A DNA stretch of 62,584 nucleotides, from contig NZ_JBMOVV010000014.1 of the NCBI RefSeq assembly GCF_049472135.1, positions 1-62,584 of the forward strand, read 5' to 3'. This DNA is from Arcobacter_B sp049472135. GTDB lineage: Bacteria; Campylobacterota; Campylobacteria; Campylobacterales; Arcobacteraceae. Position 1 is the first letter of the stretch, and every line of letters starts with the position of its first letter. The notes beneath the pieces were generated by a model. The model worked only from the letters and a program-made list of their open reading frames with translations. It was not told the DNA's origin and searched no databases. The position numbers and the translations under genes are program-made. Below are positions 26,400-35,667 of this stretch, in pieces.

Positions 26400-27142
26400 A
26401 CTACTAAAGCCAATGCCACATTAAGTAAGATTAGTTCTACATGCTCTAAAGTAAAGCCTAAACAATCCCCATTTACAAAGCCAAACTGCTTATCTAATTT
26501 CTTTAAAATCAAATAAAAGCTAAGCAATGAAGCTAGCAAAAGAACTAAAACATATGAGCCAAGAAACAAAGCAAAAACTATATATAAAAGACTAAAAAGT
26601 TTAACTTTTCCTACTCCTGCATCTTGAAAGGCAAGAGATAAAAAACTATCTTTAGCAAATTTAAAGTAGCCAAGTAAATAAATAAAATTTAGCCTTGAAA
26701 ATATACAGATTATAAAAAACAGAACATACTGTTCTTCAAAAAGTAAATATGTAGTAGCTGCAACTTTTAGTAAAACAAAACTAAAAGTATATAAAGCCCC
26801 AATAGCTCCAATAGTTGGCTCTTTCATGATTTTATAAGCATCTTTCCCACCATGTGAAGCAAACCAAGCATCAACCACATCACAAACAGCTTCAAGGTGT
26901 AAAAAACCATATAAAGCAAGATATACAACAGCACTTATGAAAGAGGCATATAAAGGATTGAATAGCTCATTTAATCCTAAATTTAAAACTATTACAAGTG
27001 TTGAGATAATAGCTCCAACTAAAGGTAAAAGAGCTAAAGTGTATTTGTAAGTTTCATTGTTTATTTCCATGTTTTTTACAAAAACTGGAATAGTTGAGAA
27101 ATATGAAAGTGCAAAATAAAAGGCATTTAAAACTGTTTTCAT
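26396..27142 (-). CDS. cobS: Adenosylcobinamide-GDP ribazoletransferase (cobalamin synthase)
   Basis: A 248-residue integral membrane enzyme that joins adenosylcobinamide-GDP and alpha-ribazole (phosphate). The cytoplasmic motif CDVVDAWFASHGGKDAYKIMK followed by EPTIGAIG corresponds to the family's DxxxA/D...IMKD...G motif. There are at least five further membrane helices. Overlaps the genes on both sides by 4 bp. Confidence 0.92.
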   Translation of the reverse strand: MKTVLNAFYFALSYFSTIPVFVKNMEINNETYKYTLALLPLVGAIISTLVIVLNLGLNELFNPLYASFISAVVYLALYGFLHLEAVCDVVDAWFASHGGKDAYKIMKEPTIGAIGALYTFSFVLLKVAATTYLLFEEQYVLFFIICIFSRLNFIYLLGYFKFAKDSFLSLAFQDAGVGKVKLFSLLYIVFALFLGSYVLVLLLASLLSFYLILKKLDKQFGFVNGDCLGFTLEHVELILLNVALALVV

Positions 27143-27633
27143 TTTAGTCTTTTCTCCAAGCTATACTTCACTTCATAAACCTCATCACATTTTTGAGCTA
27201 AATATTGTCCTAAAAGCCCAGACATATCCACAAAATCTCTACTATATTTTTCCATAGGAATTACACCATTTCCAATATCATTTAAAATAAAAATCACATT
27301 ACAATCAAGTTCAAAAATCTTATTTAGTTGTATTTTCATATGATTTAAACCATTGTCCATATTATTTAATATAAACATTGTCATACAATCAATCAAGTAA
27401 GTTTCACCCTCTTTTACAACTTTTACTAAATCCTTTGGCTCTTCAATAGATAAAAAGTCATCTTTTCTCTCTTCAATATGTCTTGAAATTCTCTCAGCCA
27501 TAGCCTCATCATTATATGAGTTATCATAAGTTGCCACATAATATGGCTTTTTATCTTTTGATAACTCTAAAGCTTTAGCACTAGCTTTTGATGTTTTTCC
27601 TGACTTTTGACCGCCAAAGTAAAATATTTTCAT
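27139..27633 (-). CDS. cobU: Adenosylcobinamide kinase / guanylyltransferase
   Basis: A 164-residue bifunctional enzyme that phosphorylates adenosylcobinamide and adds GMP. It has the P-loop GGQKSGKTS near the N-terminus, YVATYDNSYNDEAMAERISR (the family's IATA..D.EM..RI element) with the nearby His, and a late VIFILNDIGNGVIP loop. Slightly short, but all key motifs are present. The end overlaps cobS by 4 bp. Confidence 0.92.
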   Translation of the reverse strand: MKIFYFGGQKSGKTSKASAKALELSKDKKPYYVATYDNSYNDEAMAERISRHIEERKDDFLSIEEPKDLVKVVKEGETYLIDCMTMFILNNMDNGLNHMKIQLNKIFELDCNVIFILNDIGNGVIPMEKYSRDFVDMSGLLGQYLAQKCDEVYEVKYSLEKRLK

Positions 27634-28232
27634 TATAATCCTAAAAAGTTTTTAATACCTGTAAATACAATCTGAGCTGATAAAGCAGCTAAAAATAGAC
27701 CTGTAATTTTTGAGATTACAAGAAGTCCTTGTTTCCCAACTACTTTTTCAATTATATTTGACATATAAAGCATAAGACCTATTACTACAACAGCACAAAC
27801 TAAAGCTAAACTTCCCATAAACATAGAAGAAGTATTATCAAAAGTAGCACCCATTACAAGTAAAATACCAATTGTTCCAGGGCCTATTGTAATAGGAATA
27901 GCTAAAGGTACTACGGCTAAATCACTTACATTATCAACGCTTTTTTTACTACCCTCTTTATTTCCTTTGATTAAATCAACGGCTGATAAAAATAGTAAAG
28001 CACCTGCACCAATTCTGAAGGCATCTAAAGTAATTCCAAAAACTTCAAAAATATGTTTCCCAAAAAACACAAGAACTAAACTGATAATTACAACTGAAAT
28101 AGTAACTTTTATAGCTAAAGCTTTTTTTTCTCTAACTGTTGCTTCATTTGTTACTGTTAAAAATACTGACAACACAAAAAATGGTGTCATAATAAAGAAC
28201 ATTTTTAAAAATGTTGAAATAAATACTTCCAC
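27633..28232 (-). CDS. MarC-family integral membrane protein
   Basis: A 199-residue protein with about six membrane helices and the MarC/UPF0056 features FRIGAGALLFLSAVDLI and PLAIPITIGPGTIG. The stop abuts the cobU start and it lies 4 bp after cobT, so it belongs to the cobalamin operon by position. The family has no settled substrate; an amino-acid export role has been suggested for relatives. No direct link to cobalamin is visible in the sequence. Confidence 0.88.
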   Translation of the reverse strand: MEVFISTFLKMFFIMTPFFVLSVFLTVTNEATVREKKALAIKVTISVVIISLVLVFFGKHIFEVFGITLDAFRIGAGALLFLSAVDLIKGNKEGSKKSVDNVSDLAVVPLAIPITIGPGTIGILLVMGATFDNTSSMFMGSLALVCAVVVIGLMLYMSNIIEKVVGKQGLLVISKITGLFLAALSAQIVFTGIKNFLGL

Positions 28233-28236
28233 TATC

Positions 28237-29304
28237 TTATCCTAAGAAACTTTCAATTTTATTTGTTAAGGCTTGTTTATCAACTCCATTTATAGAAGCA
28301 TAACAAAGAGCACCTCCACAACCAACACCCTCTTTTGCTTCACCTTCATCATAAAGTTTTAAGGCAGGATGTGAAGATAAACTAAAGTCAAAATCACTTG
28401 CATAAGCATTTATAGAAAAATTTAACTGTTCTAATAAAGCTTTTATATCAGAGTTTTCATCTTCATATATCCACTTTGTTGTACATAAAGCAATATTCTT
28501 TGCATCTACAACTCCACCCATCACTTCAACAATTGAATTAGCAATAAGTAAAGCACTAGCCATTTGTGTACCACCTGCAAGAACTACTTTTAAATCATCT
28601 CTTCCAGTTGAACCTAGTATAAACCCTGCTGTAAAAATCAACATATTATCAGATACTTTTGACAATCTAGCAAAAACATCATCCTCTTCATTTATAAAAG
28701 CCATAGCTTCATTTATAGTTTTTGTTCTTATATCATCTGGTGAGTTTTTAAATGAACTAGAAAATAGTTCATCTGCTTTATATCCTAATGCCTTAGCTGT
28801 TGCATAAGCTGTTGTAGTTCCACTTGGAACTGACTCACCTAAAATCACATAATCACTTTGAAGTTCTAGATTTTGAGCAAACTCAACACCCTTTTGGAAA
28901 ACATCCATAGCGTTTATATTTGCATCTTTATTTATAGCTTCACTTGGATTTAAATCAAAATTATGAACTTTAAAATAGTCTATTTTTGGTAAAGTTTGTA
29001 ATCCTAAATTTACTATCTCTACATTTCTATAAGGTTTTAACTCATGAACTGCTCTTGTAATAAGTGCAGGTGTTGGAACACCTTTTGGCGTTTGGGCTAT
29101 ATCTTCTAGAGACCTAACTTGTTTTACACATAAAAATTCACTATCAAGTGTTGGTGTTAGATATAGTTTTCCTGGGATTCCAGCTTGTGAAATATTTGGA
29201 ATTTCACATGTTTTAGTAACGCTTGTATTTAATAAAAAAGAAGCTGTTTTTCCCCTAAGAGATTCAAGAAAGTCTACACTTCCTAAAATTGTATTAAAGT
29301 TCAT
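28237..29304 (-). CDS. cobT: Nicotinate-nucleotide phosphoribosyltransferase, CobT-like
   Basis: A 355-residue enzyme expected to activate the lower-ligand base as alpha-ribazole phosphate. Key stretches are GLQTLPKIDYFKVH, VILGESVPSGTTTAYATAKALG and VLAGGTQMASALL, characteristic of the archaeal/cyanobacterial-like CobT branch (TIGR00303 type, to my recollection) rather than the enteric one. First gene of the upstream cobalamin block. No cobalamin riboswitch is visible in its 60-bp upstream gap. Confidence 0.88.
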   Translation of the reverse strand: MNFNTILGSVDFLESLRGKTASFLLNTSVTKTCEIPNISQAGIPGKLYLTPTLDSEFLCVKQVRSLEDIAQTPKGVPTPALITRAVHELKPYRNVEIVNLGLQTLPKIDYFKVHNFDLNPSEAINKDANINAMDVFQKGVEFAQNLELQSDYVILGESVPSGTTTAYATAKALGYKADELFSSSFKNSPDDIRTKTINEAMAFINEEDDVFARLSKVSDNMLIFTAGFILGSTGRDDLKVVLAGGTQMASALLIANSIVEVMGGVVDAKNIALCTTKWIYEDENSDIKALLEQLNFSINAYASDFDFSLSSHPALKLYDEGEAKEGVGCGGALCYASINGVDKQALTNKIESFLG

Positions 29305-29365
29305 AAAAAACCTTTATTTATATTTTTAGGAAGTATAACAAATATTAGTTTTAAAGTGCTTTTTC

Positions 29366-31138
29366 TTAGAAATGCTTATTTACTATTTCTAAGAAATCTT
29401 TTGGATTTTTGTAGCCTACAATTTGTGAAGCTTTGATTTCTTTGTTGTTTTCATCCCAAAAGATAAGTGCAGGAGGACCTACAACTCCAAATTTTGCTTG
29501 TAATGCTTTATCTTCATCTGTGTTTTTTGTAACATCTGCTTTTAATAAAGTAAACTCATTTAACTTCGCAATTACTGCTGGGTCTTTAAATGTAATTCCT
29601 TCTAACTCTTTACAAGAAACACACCAATCAGCGTAAAAGTCTAACATTACAGGTTTAGATGAAGCTTTTATTGCTTCATCTAATTGGGCTAAATTCTTTA
29701 CATATTTAAACTGAAGTTCATTTTTATTTACAGCTACACCCTGTGCAGATGTAAACTTAGAAAAAGGCTCTAGTGGATTTGTAGCACCACTTAAAGCTCC
29801 TACCATTAAAGAAGCCCCATAAATAAAGATTACAACTGTAATTAGTTGAGCTAAAATATGCTTATAAATTCTTAAGTATATTCCTGTAGCTAAGAATAAT
29901 AAAGCCCATAACCACATCACATAAATAGGCTCTAAAACTCTATCTAACATCCAAACTGCAACAGCTAACATTACAATACCAAAGATTTTTGATACAGAAT
30001 CCATCCAGCCACCTGGTTTTGGCATATATTTTCCAGCACCTAAACCTATTAAAAGTAAAGGCACACCCATACCCATACTCATAACAAATAGTGCAGCTCC
30101 ACCAAGTACAGCATCACCAGTTTGTCCTATATATACTAAAGCTCCTGCTAGTGGTGCTGCAACACAAGGTCCTACTATAAGCGCTGATAAGAATCCCATA
30201 ATAGCAATTCCTAAAACACCTTGTTTCTCTTTTCCATCTGTTGTTTTTGTGATTTTATTTTGAATACTTTGTGGTAATTCTAATTTATAATATCCAAACA
30301 TTGAGAAGGCAAGTGCAACAAAAATACCTGCAAATACGATAAGTACATAAGGATTTTGAAGGGCTACTTGTAAGTTTGCACCAAATAAACCTGCTATTAC
30401 TCCTGCTATTGTATAAGCTAAAGACATTGCTACAACATAAACAAAAGACATAAAGAAACCTCTTGCAGGTGTTATTTCACCCTCATTTCCTGCTTTTACA
30501 ATAATTGAAGATAAAATAGGAATCATTGGGAATATACAAGGAGTTAATGAAAGCCCAAGTCCAGCTAAAAAGAAAAATCCAAGTACTACAAAAAAGCTTT
30601 CACCTTTGATTAAACTTGCTATTTTATCTGTTTCATTTAAAGCTTCCACATCTTCTTTTTGAGTTGCTTTTTCCTCTTGAATTTCATTTGAACTAGTATT
30701 TACACTTGATTCTCCAAACCCTACTAAATCTAAAGTATATTTCTCAGTCATTGGTGCATAACAAAGTCCTGCTTTTGAACACCCTTGAAATTGAACTTCA
30801 AGTTCATAAAACTTTGAATCAACTTTTGATTTTAAAAGAGATATTGGAATATTTACATCAATATTTTTAAATTGAACAACCCATTCTTCATAAGTTTCTG
30901 GTTTAGGAAGTTCTAAATCTTTTGTAATTTCTATTTTAGATGGTTTTGTAATAAAAAACTTTAATTTATCATCATAAAGATAAATATCTTGACCTAACTC
31001 TAACTTGAAGTTTATACTCTCTTGAGTTTTATTAAACTTAGTTTTAAAAGCTTCTTCTGGCTCTAAAACTACTCTTTCAATAGCAAAAATCGATTGAAAA
31101 AGTAATGCTAATAAAACGATACTTCTAATAATAAACAC
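29366..31138 (-). CDS. dsbD: Thiol:disulfide interchange protein DsbD
   Basis: A 590-residue transporter of reducing power from cytoplasm to periplasm. It has a signal peptide (about 1-19), an N-terminal immunoglobulin-like domain with the reactive pair in QGCSKAGLCYAPM, eight membrane helices with the two conserved cysteines in SLTPCIFPM and VGPCVAAPLAG, and a C-terminal thioredoxin domain with WCVSCKELE. All three redox modules are complete. The secreted thioredoxin lies 12 bp upstream in the same operon. Confidence 0.95.
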   Translation of the reverse strand: MFIIRSIVLLALLFQSIFAIERVVLEPEEAFKTKFNKTQESINFKLELGQDIYLYDDKLKFFITKPSKIEITKDLELPKPETYEEWVVQFKNIDVNIPISLLKSKVDSKFYELEVQFQGCSKAGLCYAPMTEKYTLDLVGFGESSVNTSSNEIQEEKATQKEDVEALNETDKIASLIKGESFFVVLGFFFLAGLGLSLTPCIFPMIPILSSIIVKAGNEGEITPARGFFMSFVYVVAMSLAYTIAGVIAGLFGANLQVALQNPYVLIVFAGIFVALAFSMFGYYKLELPQSIQNKITKTTDGKEKQGVLGIAIMGFLSALIVGPCVAAPLAGALVYIGQTGDAVLGGAALFVMSMGMGVPLLLIGLGAGKYMPKPGGWMDSVSKIFGIVMLAVAVWMLDRVLEPIYVMWLWALLFLATGIYLRIYKHILAQLITVVIFIYGASLMVGALSGATNPLEPFSKFTSAQGVAVNKNELQFKYVKNLAQLDEAIKASSKPVMLDFYADWCVSCKELEGITFKDPAVIAKLNEFTLLKADVTKNTDEDKALQAKFGVVGPPALIFWDENNKEIKASQIVGYKNPKDFLEIVNKHF

Positions 31139-31150
31139 TTTTATAAACTC

Positions 31151-31528
31151 CTATTCTAATTCAAATATTTTTCTTGAACTTTTTAAAAGTTCATCTGCTG
31201 ATTGTATTCCAACTATAGTTTTTAATGGCTTTCCATTTTTAAAATAAACCAATGAAGGAAGTTTTGTAATTTTGTATTTTTTTGCAAGAGCTAACTGCTC
31301 ATCTATATTTACTTTAAAAATCTCTACGTTATCAGGTTTTACTATTTCAAACTCTTGAAGTTTTATATTTAAAACCTTACAAGGAGGACACCATACAGCA
31401 TAAAAATCGATAATAGCATTTTTATCTTTTATCTTTGTTTCAAAATTTTCAGTCGTTAATTCTTCAAATGCAAAAAGTGAAGCAACACTAAAAAGAAACA
31501 TTATCAATATTTTTTTCATTTTAATCAA
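31151..31528 (-). CDS. Secreted thioredoxin-fold protein
   Basis: A 125-residue protein with a signal peptide (about 1-20) and a thioredoxin domain carrying WCPPC (C47, C50), TKLPSLVYF with the cis-proline, and the usual length. The signal peptide and the co-transcribed dsbD indicate a periplasmic thioredoxin kept reduced by DsbD, for example for cytochrome c maturation or disulfide repair. Confidence 0.9.
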   Translation of the reverse strand: MIKMKKILIMFLFSVASLFAFEELTTENFETKIKDKNAIIDFYAVWCPPCKVLNIKLQEFEIVKPDNVEIFKVNIDEQLALAKKYKITKLPSLVYFKNGKPLKTIVGIQSADELLKSSRKIFELE

Positions 31529-31658
31529 CCTTTAAATAAATCCTTGTAATTATAACAATATTATATATAATCTTTATAAAGTGTTTGTTAATTTGTTTAA
31601 CTTATATTATATTTATTTTTTATTATAATTTTTTATTATATAAAAGGAACTTTTTTAA

Positions 31659-32021
31659 ATGGATGAATTAGTTGATTTACAACCTAAAACTGTAGAAAAA
31701 ATGATAGATGATTCTAGTGTTGTAATGATTGATGTAAGAAGAGAAGATGAGTGGCTAAGAACAGGCGTAATAAGAAATGCTCATAAAATGACTTTTTTTG
31801 ATATGTATGGTAACCACAATGTAGAAAAATGGATGGAAGAGTTTAAAAAAATTGTTCCAACTAAAAATACAACTATTGTTCTTATTTGTGCACATGCAAA
31901 TAGAACAAGAACTATTGGAAACTTTTTAATCGATCAAGGGTATAAAAATACTGCACACTTATTTGGTGGTATGGCCTTATGGCAACAAGAATTAAGAGAA
32001 ACTATTAAGCATGAAGCTTAA
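31659..32021 (+). CDS. Rhodanese-like sulfurtransferase domain protein
   Basis: A 120-residue single rhodanese domain with VVMIDVRREDEW, the active-site loop CAHANRTR (Cys about 78) and the C-terminal HLFGGMALWQQEL. No signal peptide, so cytoplasmic. Substrate unknown. It is divergent from the thioredoxin/dsbD operon. Confidence 0.9.
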   Translation: MDELVDLQPKTVEKMIDDSSVVMIDVRREDEWLRTGVIRNAHKMTFFDMYGNHNVEKWMEEFKKIVPTKNTTIVLICAHANRTRTIGNFLIDQGYKNTAHLFGGMALWQQELRETIKHEA

Positions 32022-32032
32022 TAGTTATTTTA

Positions 32033-32269
32033 TTAAGCTTCAGAAGCTTTTCTATCAGCACTTGCTTTTTGTAATATTTCAATTACCTCATCTAAGTTTT
32101 CATATGGAATATGAGCTTTCCATTGAACATCTTGACCATTTAAAGAAATACCAATACTAACGATATCAGCAGTATCTTTTCCATATGGCTCAGTTACATT
32201 TGAAATAGAAATTTGACCTTTTTTTGTTCCTGCTAAAGGAAGTGAACCTAGCTGTGTAATAGTTGACAT
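32033..32269 (-). CDS. Small conserved-looking protein of unknown function
   Basis: A 78-residue soluble protein with no cysteine or membrane segment, rich in beta-type sequence (GQISISNVT, IVSIGISL, WKAHIPYEN) with an acidic, helical C-terminus (LDEVIEILQKAS). A TTAAGGATT-like ribosome binding site precedes the ATG. It converges on the rhodanese gene with an 11-bp gap. I do not recognise it. Confidence 0.65.
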   Translation of the reverse strand: MSTITQLGSLPLAGTKKGQISISNVTEPYGKDTADIVSIGISLNGQDVQWKAHIPYENLDEVIEILQKASADRKASEA

Positions 32270-32337
32270 TTTTAATCCTTAGTGTTTAAATTTATCTTTA
32301 ATTTATTTTACATAAATAAACTTTTGTTTAATTAAAA

Positions 32338-34377
32338 CTATGCAACATTTGCACAAGGTTCTCCTAAATAATAACCTTGGAATTCATTTACGCCCATTTC
32401 TAAAACAGTATTAAACACTTCTTCACTATGAATATATTCTGCAATTACTTTTATATTTAAAGCTTTTGAAAATTCTACTATTGATTTTACAATTTCATAA
32501 GAGTTTTTATCTTCATTAATACTCTTAATTAATGAGCCATCAATCTTTATATAATCAGGTCTCGTTTCTAGAATATGTGCAAAATTGGAATAACCTGTAC
32601 CAAAATCATCAATGGCAATTTTAATTCCTTGTTCTCTATATTTCTTAATAAATTTTTCTAATAAATTATAATCCGAAATAAAATCACTTTCCAATAGTTC
32701 AAAAACTACTCTTTGCTTATGAATAGTATCAATATGATTTAAATAACCATCTAACATCTCAACAAAATTTTTATCTTGTATATCTTTGAAACTAAGATTA
32801 ATACTAATTTGTTTATCACAACTTTGTAATGTTTCAAAAGCCTTCCCAAAAAGCTGATATGCTAAATTTGTATACTGTTTTGTTTTTACTGCAACTTCTA
32901 AAAATTTATAAGGCAAGATATACTCTTCTTCATTTTTATTATTTATATCTTTTATTCTCATTAAGGTTTCATACTTAATAACTTCTTTTTTATCATTACA
33001 AATTGGTTGATAAAAAGGAACAATATTGTCAGTATCAATTGCTTCTTTAATTTTATCTCTCCAATAAATTGCTTTTTGAATAAGCTCTTTAGTATCAAAC
33101 TCATTTGTATATGATACAGATTTAAGATTATTTCTTTTTGCTTTTTTAAGAGCAATACCTGCTGTCTTCAATGGTTCTTCTTGTCCTAAAGAAATTCCTA
33201 TAGTAATATCAATAAATATTTCTAAATCAGTATTTTCAATATAAATAGGATTGTCTTTAAATAAAGAAGTTAACTCTTCAATAAAGTTTTGAAAACTAAT
33301 TGTATCAATCATATTATTTTTAACAATTGCAAATTCATTACCATAAATTCTATATGCTTTTGATTCATACTTTAAAGCCAATTCATTTAGTTTTATAGCT
33401 GTTTGAACTAAAACTTGATTTCCTGTATTAAAACCATAAAGTTCATTTATATCATTAAAAGAGTCAATATCTATTACAATTAAAGAAACAAATTCTTGAT
33501 TTTTGATACTCTCTTCAAGAGCATATCTATTCTCTAAATTTGTCAATTCATCAAAATATAGTTTTTCTTGAATCTCTTTTGTTTTAGCTTTAACTTGTAC
33601 TTCCATTTCTTGTTTGTTATTTTCTATTTGACTTAACATACTATTAAATTGATTTGCAAGAAAACCAATTTCATCATTTGCCTTTTTATTTGTATATAAC
33701 TCTTTTAGTTTTACATCTTTAAATTCATTTAACATTCTATTTAAAGGAACAATAACCTTTATAGTAATAAAAACACCTATTATTGTAAGAACAGAAAAAA
33801 GAAGTAAAGATATATTTAAAAGTAAAGAGTTTATACCTGCTAAAAAGATAGAAAACTCTTCTGTATATATAGATGAGACAATATACCAATCAAGTTTTTT
33901 GTTATAACTAATCCAAGATAGTTTTTCATAAGTAAAATTGTTTGGATCATAAACTCTATTCCATTTATAAGTAAAGTTTCTAGTTGTTTTATATGAATTA
34001 ATAACCTTATCATACATAGAGATATCTTCATTAAAAATAATCACATCTTTGATATTTTTTTTACTAAACTCTGATGATGGATTTACAATGATTTTTCCAG
34101 TTTTATCAAAAATATAAACATATCCACTTTTTCCAAGATTAATACTTTTTAATAAAAAATTTATATCTTGAGAAAATTCTTCAAAATTTTTAAAATTCTT
34201 AGATTTTTGATTTATAGTTGATACAATTTTTTCAAATTTATCTTCAATTTGAGTTTTTTGAGTATTCGCAATATACTCATTTATTTTTGGTGAAAGAAAA
34301 AATACTACGAAAAATAAATATGCAAGAAGTAGCAGTATTAGCATCCATGCTACTTTAAAAAATATTCGATTTGCCAT
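32338..34377 (-). CDS. Membrane GGDEF/EAL protein with Cache-type sensor (probable c-di-GMP phosphodiesterase)
   Basis: A 679-residue protein: membrane helix (about 10-30), periplasmic Cache-like sensor (about 31-180; SGYVYIFDKTGKIIVNPSS is typical), second helix (about 183-206), HAMP linker, GGDEF domain (about 275-430) and EAL domain (about 435-679). The GGDEF signature is degenerate (RIYGNEF), so cyclase activity is unlikely. The EAL core reads ETL in YETLMRI but keeps the metal and catalytic residues in INLSF, FELLESD, IDDFGTGYSNF, YIKIDGS, AEYIHSEE and FQGYYLGEP. This suggests an active phosphodiesterase, possibly tuned by the GGDEF domain. It stands alone. Confidence 0.9.
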   Translation of the reverse strand: MANRIFFKVAWMLILLLLAYLFFVVFFLSPKINEYIANTQKTQIEDKFEKIVSTINQKSKNFKNFEEFSQDINFLLKSINLGKSGYVYIFDKTGKIIVNPSSEFSKKNIKDVIIFNEDISMYDKVINSYKTTRNFTYKWNRVYDPNNFTYEKLSWISYNKKLDWYIVSSIYTEEFSIFLAGINSLLLNISLLLFSVLTIIGVFITIKVIVPLNRMLNEFKDVKLKELYTNKKANDEIGFLANQFNSMLSQIENNKQEMEVQVKAKTKEIQEKLYFDELTNLENRYALEESIKNQEFVSLIVIDIDSFNDINELYGFNTGNQVLVQTAIKLNELALKYESKAYRIYGNEFAIVKNNMIDTISFQNFIEELTSLFKDNPIYIENTDLEIFIDITIGISLGQEEPLKTAGIALKKAKRNNLKSVSYTNEFDTKELIQKAIYWRDKIKEAIDTDNIVPFYQPICNDKKEVIKYETLMRIKDINNKNEEEYILPYKFLEVAVKTKQYTNLAYQLFGKAFETLQSCDKQISINLSFKDIQDKNFVEMLDGYLNHIDTIHKQRVVFELLESDFISDYNLLEKFIKKYREQGIKIAIDDFGTGYSNFAHILETRPDYIKIDGSLIKSINEDKNSYEIVKSIVEFSKALNIKVIAEYIHSEEVFNTVLEMGVNEFQGYYLGEPCANVA

Positions 34378-34448
34378 AATTTCCCTAATTATTTATAATT
34401 TTAGGGAAATTATATCGTAAAAGTTTTACATTAAAATAAAAAATAAGC

Positions 34449-35255
34449 TTATTTATTACTTGCTATTTTATCAGTAAATTTAATATCTTTGTTTAATAAA
34501 TTTTCTAACTCTACAAAATCTTTTTCCCAAAGCATTACAACTGTAGAACCCATTTTAAAATATCCTAAACAATCTGCTTTGTTTATTTTGATGTTTTCAT
34601 ACTCATAAACTTTGATTTCTGATGTGTCAAGATTTGTTTCAACCCTTGGCTCAAATTCAAATACCATTTGACCAACGTTAAGTGCTCCTACAAATACCAT
34701 ATAGAAAACTTTTCCATTAGCAACACACTCTAAAATTACTCTTTCATTTTGAACAAATAATTCAATTTCTTTATTTAGGTATTTTAAGTTAACTGGATAA
34801 AGTTTACCTGGAACATGAATTAATTTTTTTAATTCAAAATCACAAGGCGAGTGATATCTGTGGTAATCTTTTGGAGATAAATAAAAATTCATAAAATCTC
34901 CATCTTTTAACTTTTCAAAATTATCTTTACAATAGAAAGTTAATAAATCTTCATAAGAGTATTCCATTCCTTTTATTTGTAAAGCTAAGTCACCTTGAAT
35001 TTTACCACATTGAGTAATTAAACTATCTGTTGGAGAAATGAACTCATCATCAGCACTTTTAACTTCTCTATCTATCTCAAGCTCTCTTGTAAATAAAGCA
35101 TTTAAAGATTTATAATGTTTTGGATGTTTAAACTCACTCATATTTAAGCCTAAAAACTTCACATATCCTCTATTAATAATACTTTGAATAGGTGAAGGGA
35201 ATTGAGTTTTTGCAAACTTTCCAAAATATTGAGAAATTACATTTGTAATGTGCAT
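34449..35255 (-). CDS. psd: Phosphatidylserine decarboxylase proenzyme
   Basis: A 268-residue enzyme that makes phosphatidylethanolamine. It has the conserved DYHRYHSPCD stretch and the self-cleavage site near the C-terminus, here MGST (Ser about 237) instead of the usual LGST. Serinolysis there yields the pyruvoyl alpha chain. Normal length for the bacterial type I family. Confidence 0.94.
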   Translation of the reverse strand: MHITNVISQYFGKFAKTQFPSPIQSIINRGYVKFLGLNMSEFKHPKHYKSLNALFTRELEIDREVKSADDEFISPTDSLITQCGKIQGDLALQIKGMEYSYEDLLTFYCKDNFEKLKDGDFMNFYLSPKDYHRYHSPCDFELKKLIHVPGKLYPVNLKYLNKEIELFVQNERVILECVANGKVFYMVFVGALNVGQMVFEFEPRVETNLDTSEIKVYEYENIKINKADCLGYFKMGSTVVMLWEKDFVELENLLNKDIKFTDKIASNK

Positions 35256-35418
35256 GGTTTTCCTTTTGTAAATTAATAGGCGAATTTTATCAAGATTTAC
35301 TTCTTAAACTGCTTTAATTAAGTATAATTAGTTAATGAAACTATTATTAGATAAACTTTTTCTTTGAAAAGTTTTGATAGAGTTTCATTTCATTTAATAA
35401 ATATTAAGGATTATATTA

Positions 35419-35658
35419 ATGTATAAAATTATAGTAGCCAATCAATGTGGTTGCTTTAAAAGAAGCGATTTAAAAAACAACTTAACATTTCAATCTAAAG
35501 ATGACGCTCTTTTAAAAGCAATAGAAATGAAAAATCATATGAATAAAGAGTTCTGTAATAAACATGAATTTGAAGTTCAAGAGATGTACAACAATTTTGT
35601 AATCTCATTTTACAGTGATGCTAGAGATAATTGCTGTGGTAATGGATGTTGTTCTTAA
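35419..35658 (+). CDS. Small cysteine-rich protein, unknown function
   Basis: A 79-residue protein with cysteines at both ends: NQCGCFKRSD near the N-terminus, FCNKHEF in the middle and a terminal DNCCGNGCCS. The arrangement suggests metal or cluster binding. No signal peptide. An ATTAAGGATTATATTA leader gives the ribosome binding site. It converges on mltA with a 9-bp gap. I do not recognise a named family. Confidence 0.7.
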   Translation: MYKIIVANQCGCFKRSDLKNNLTFQSKDDALLKAIEMKNHMNKEFCNKHEFEVQEMYNNFVISFYSDARDNCCGNGCCS

Positions 35659-35667
35659 GAACAACAT

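Noticed and set aside
29305..29365. Possible cobalamin riboswitch before cobT
   Set aside because: The gap is only about 60 bp and holds no B12 box or multi-stem structure. No cobalamin element is seen before cobQ either.
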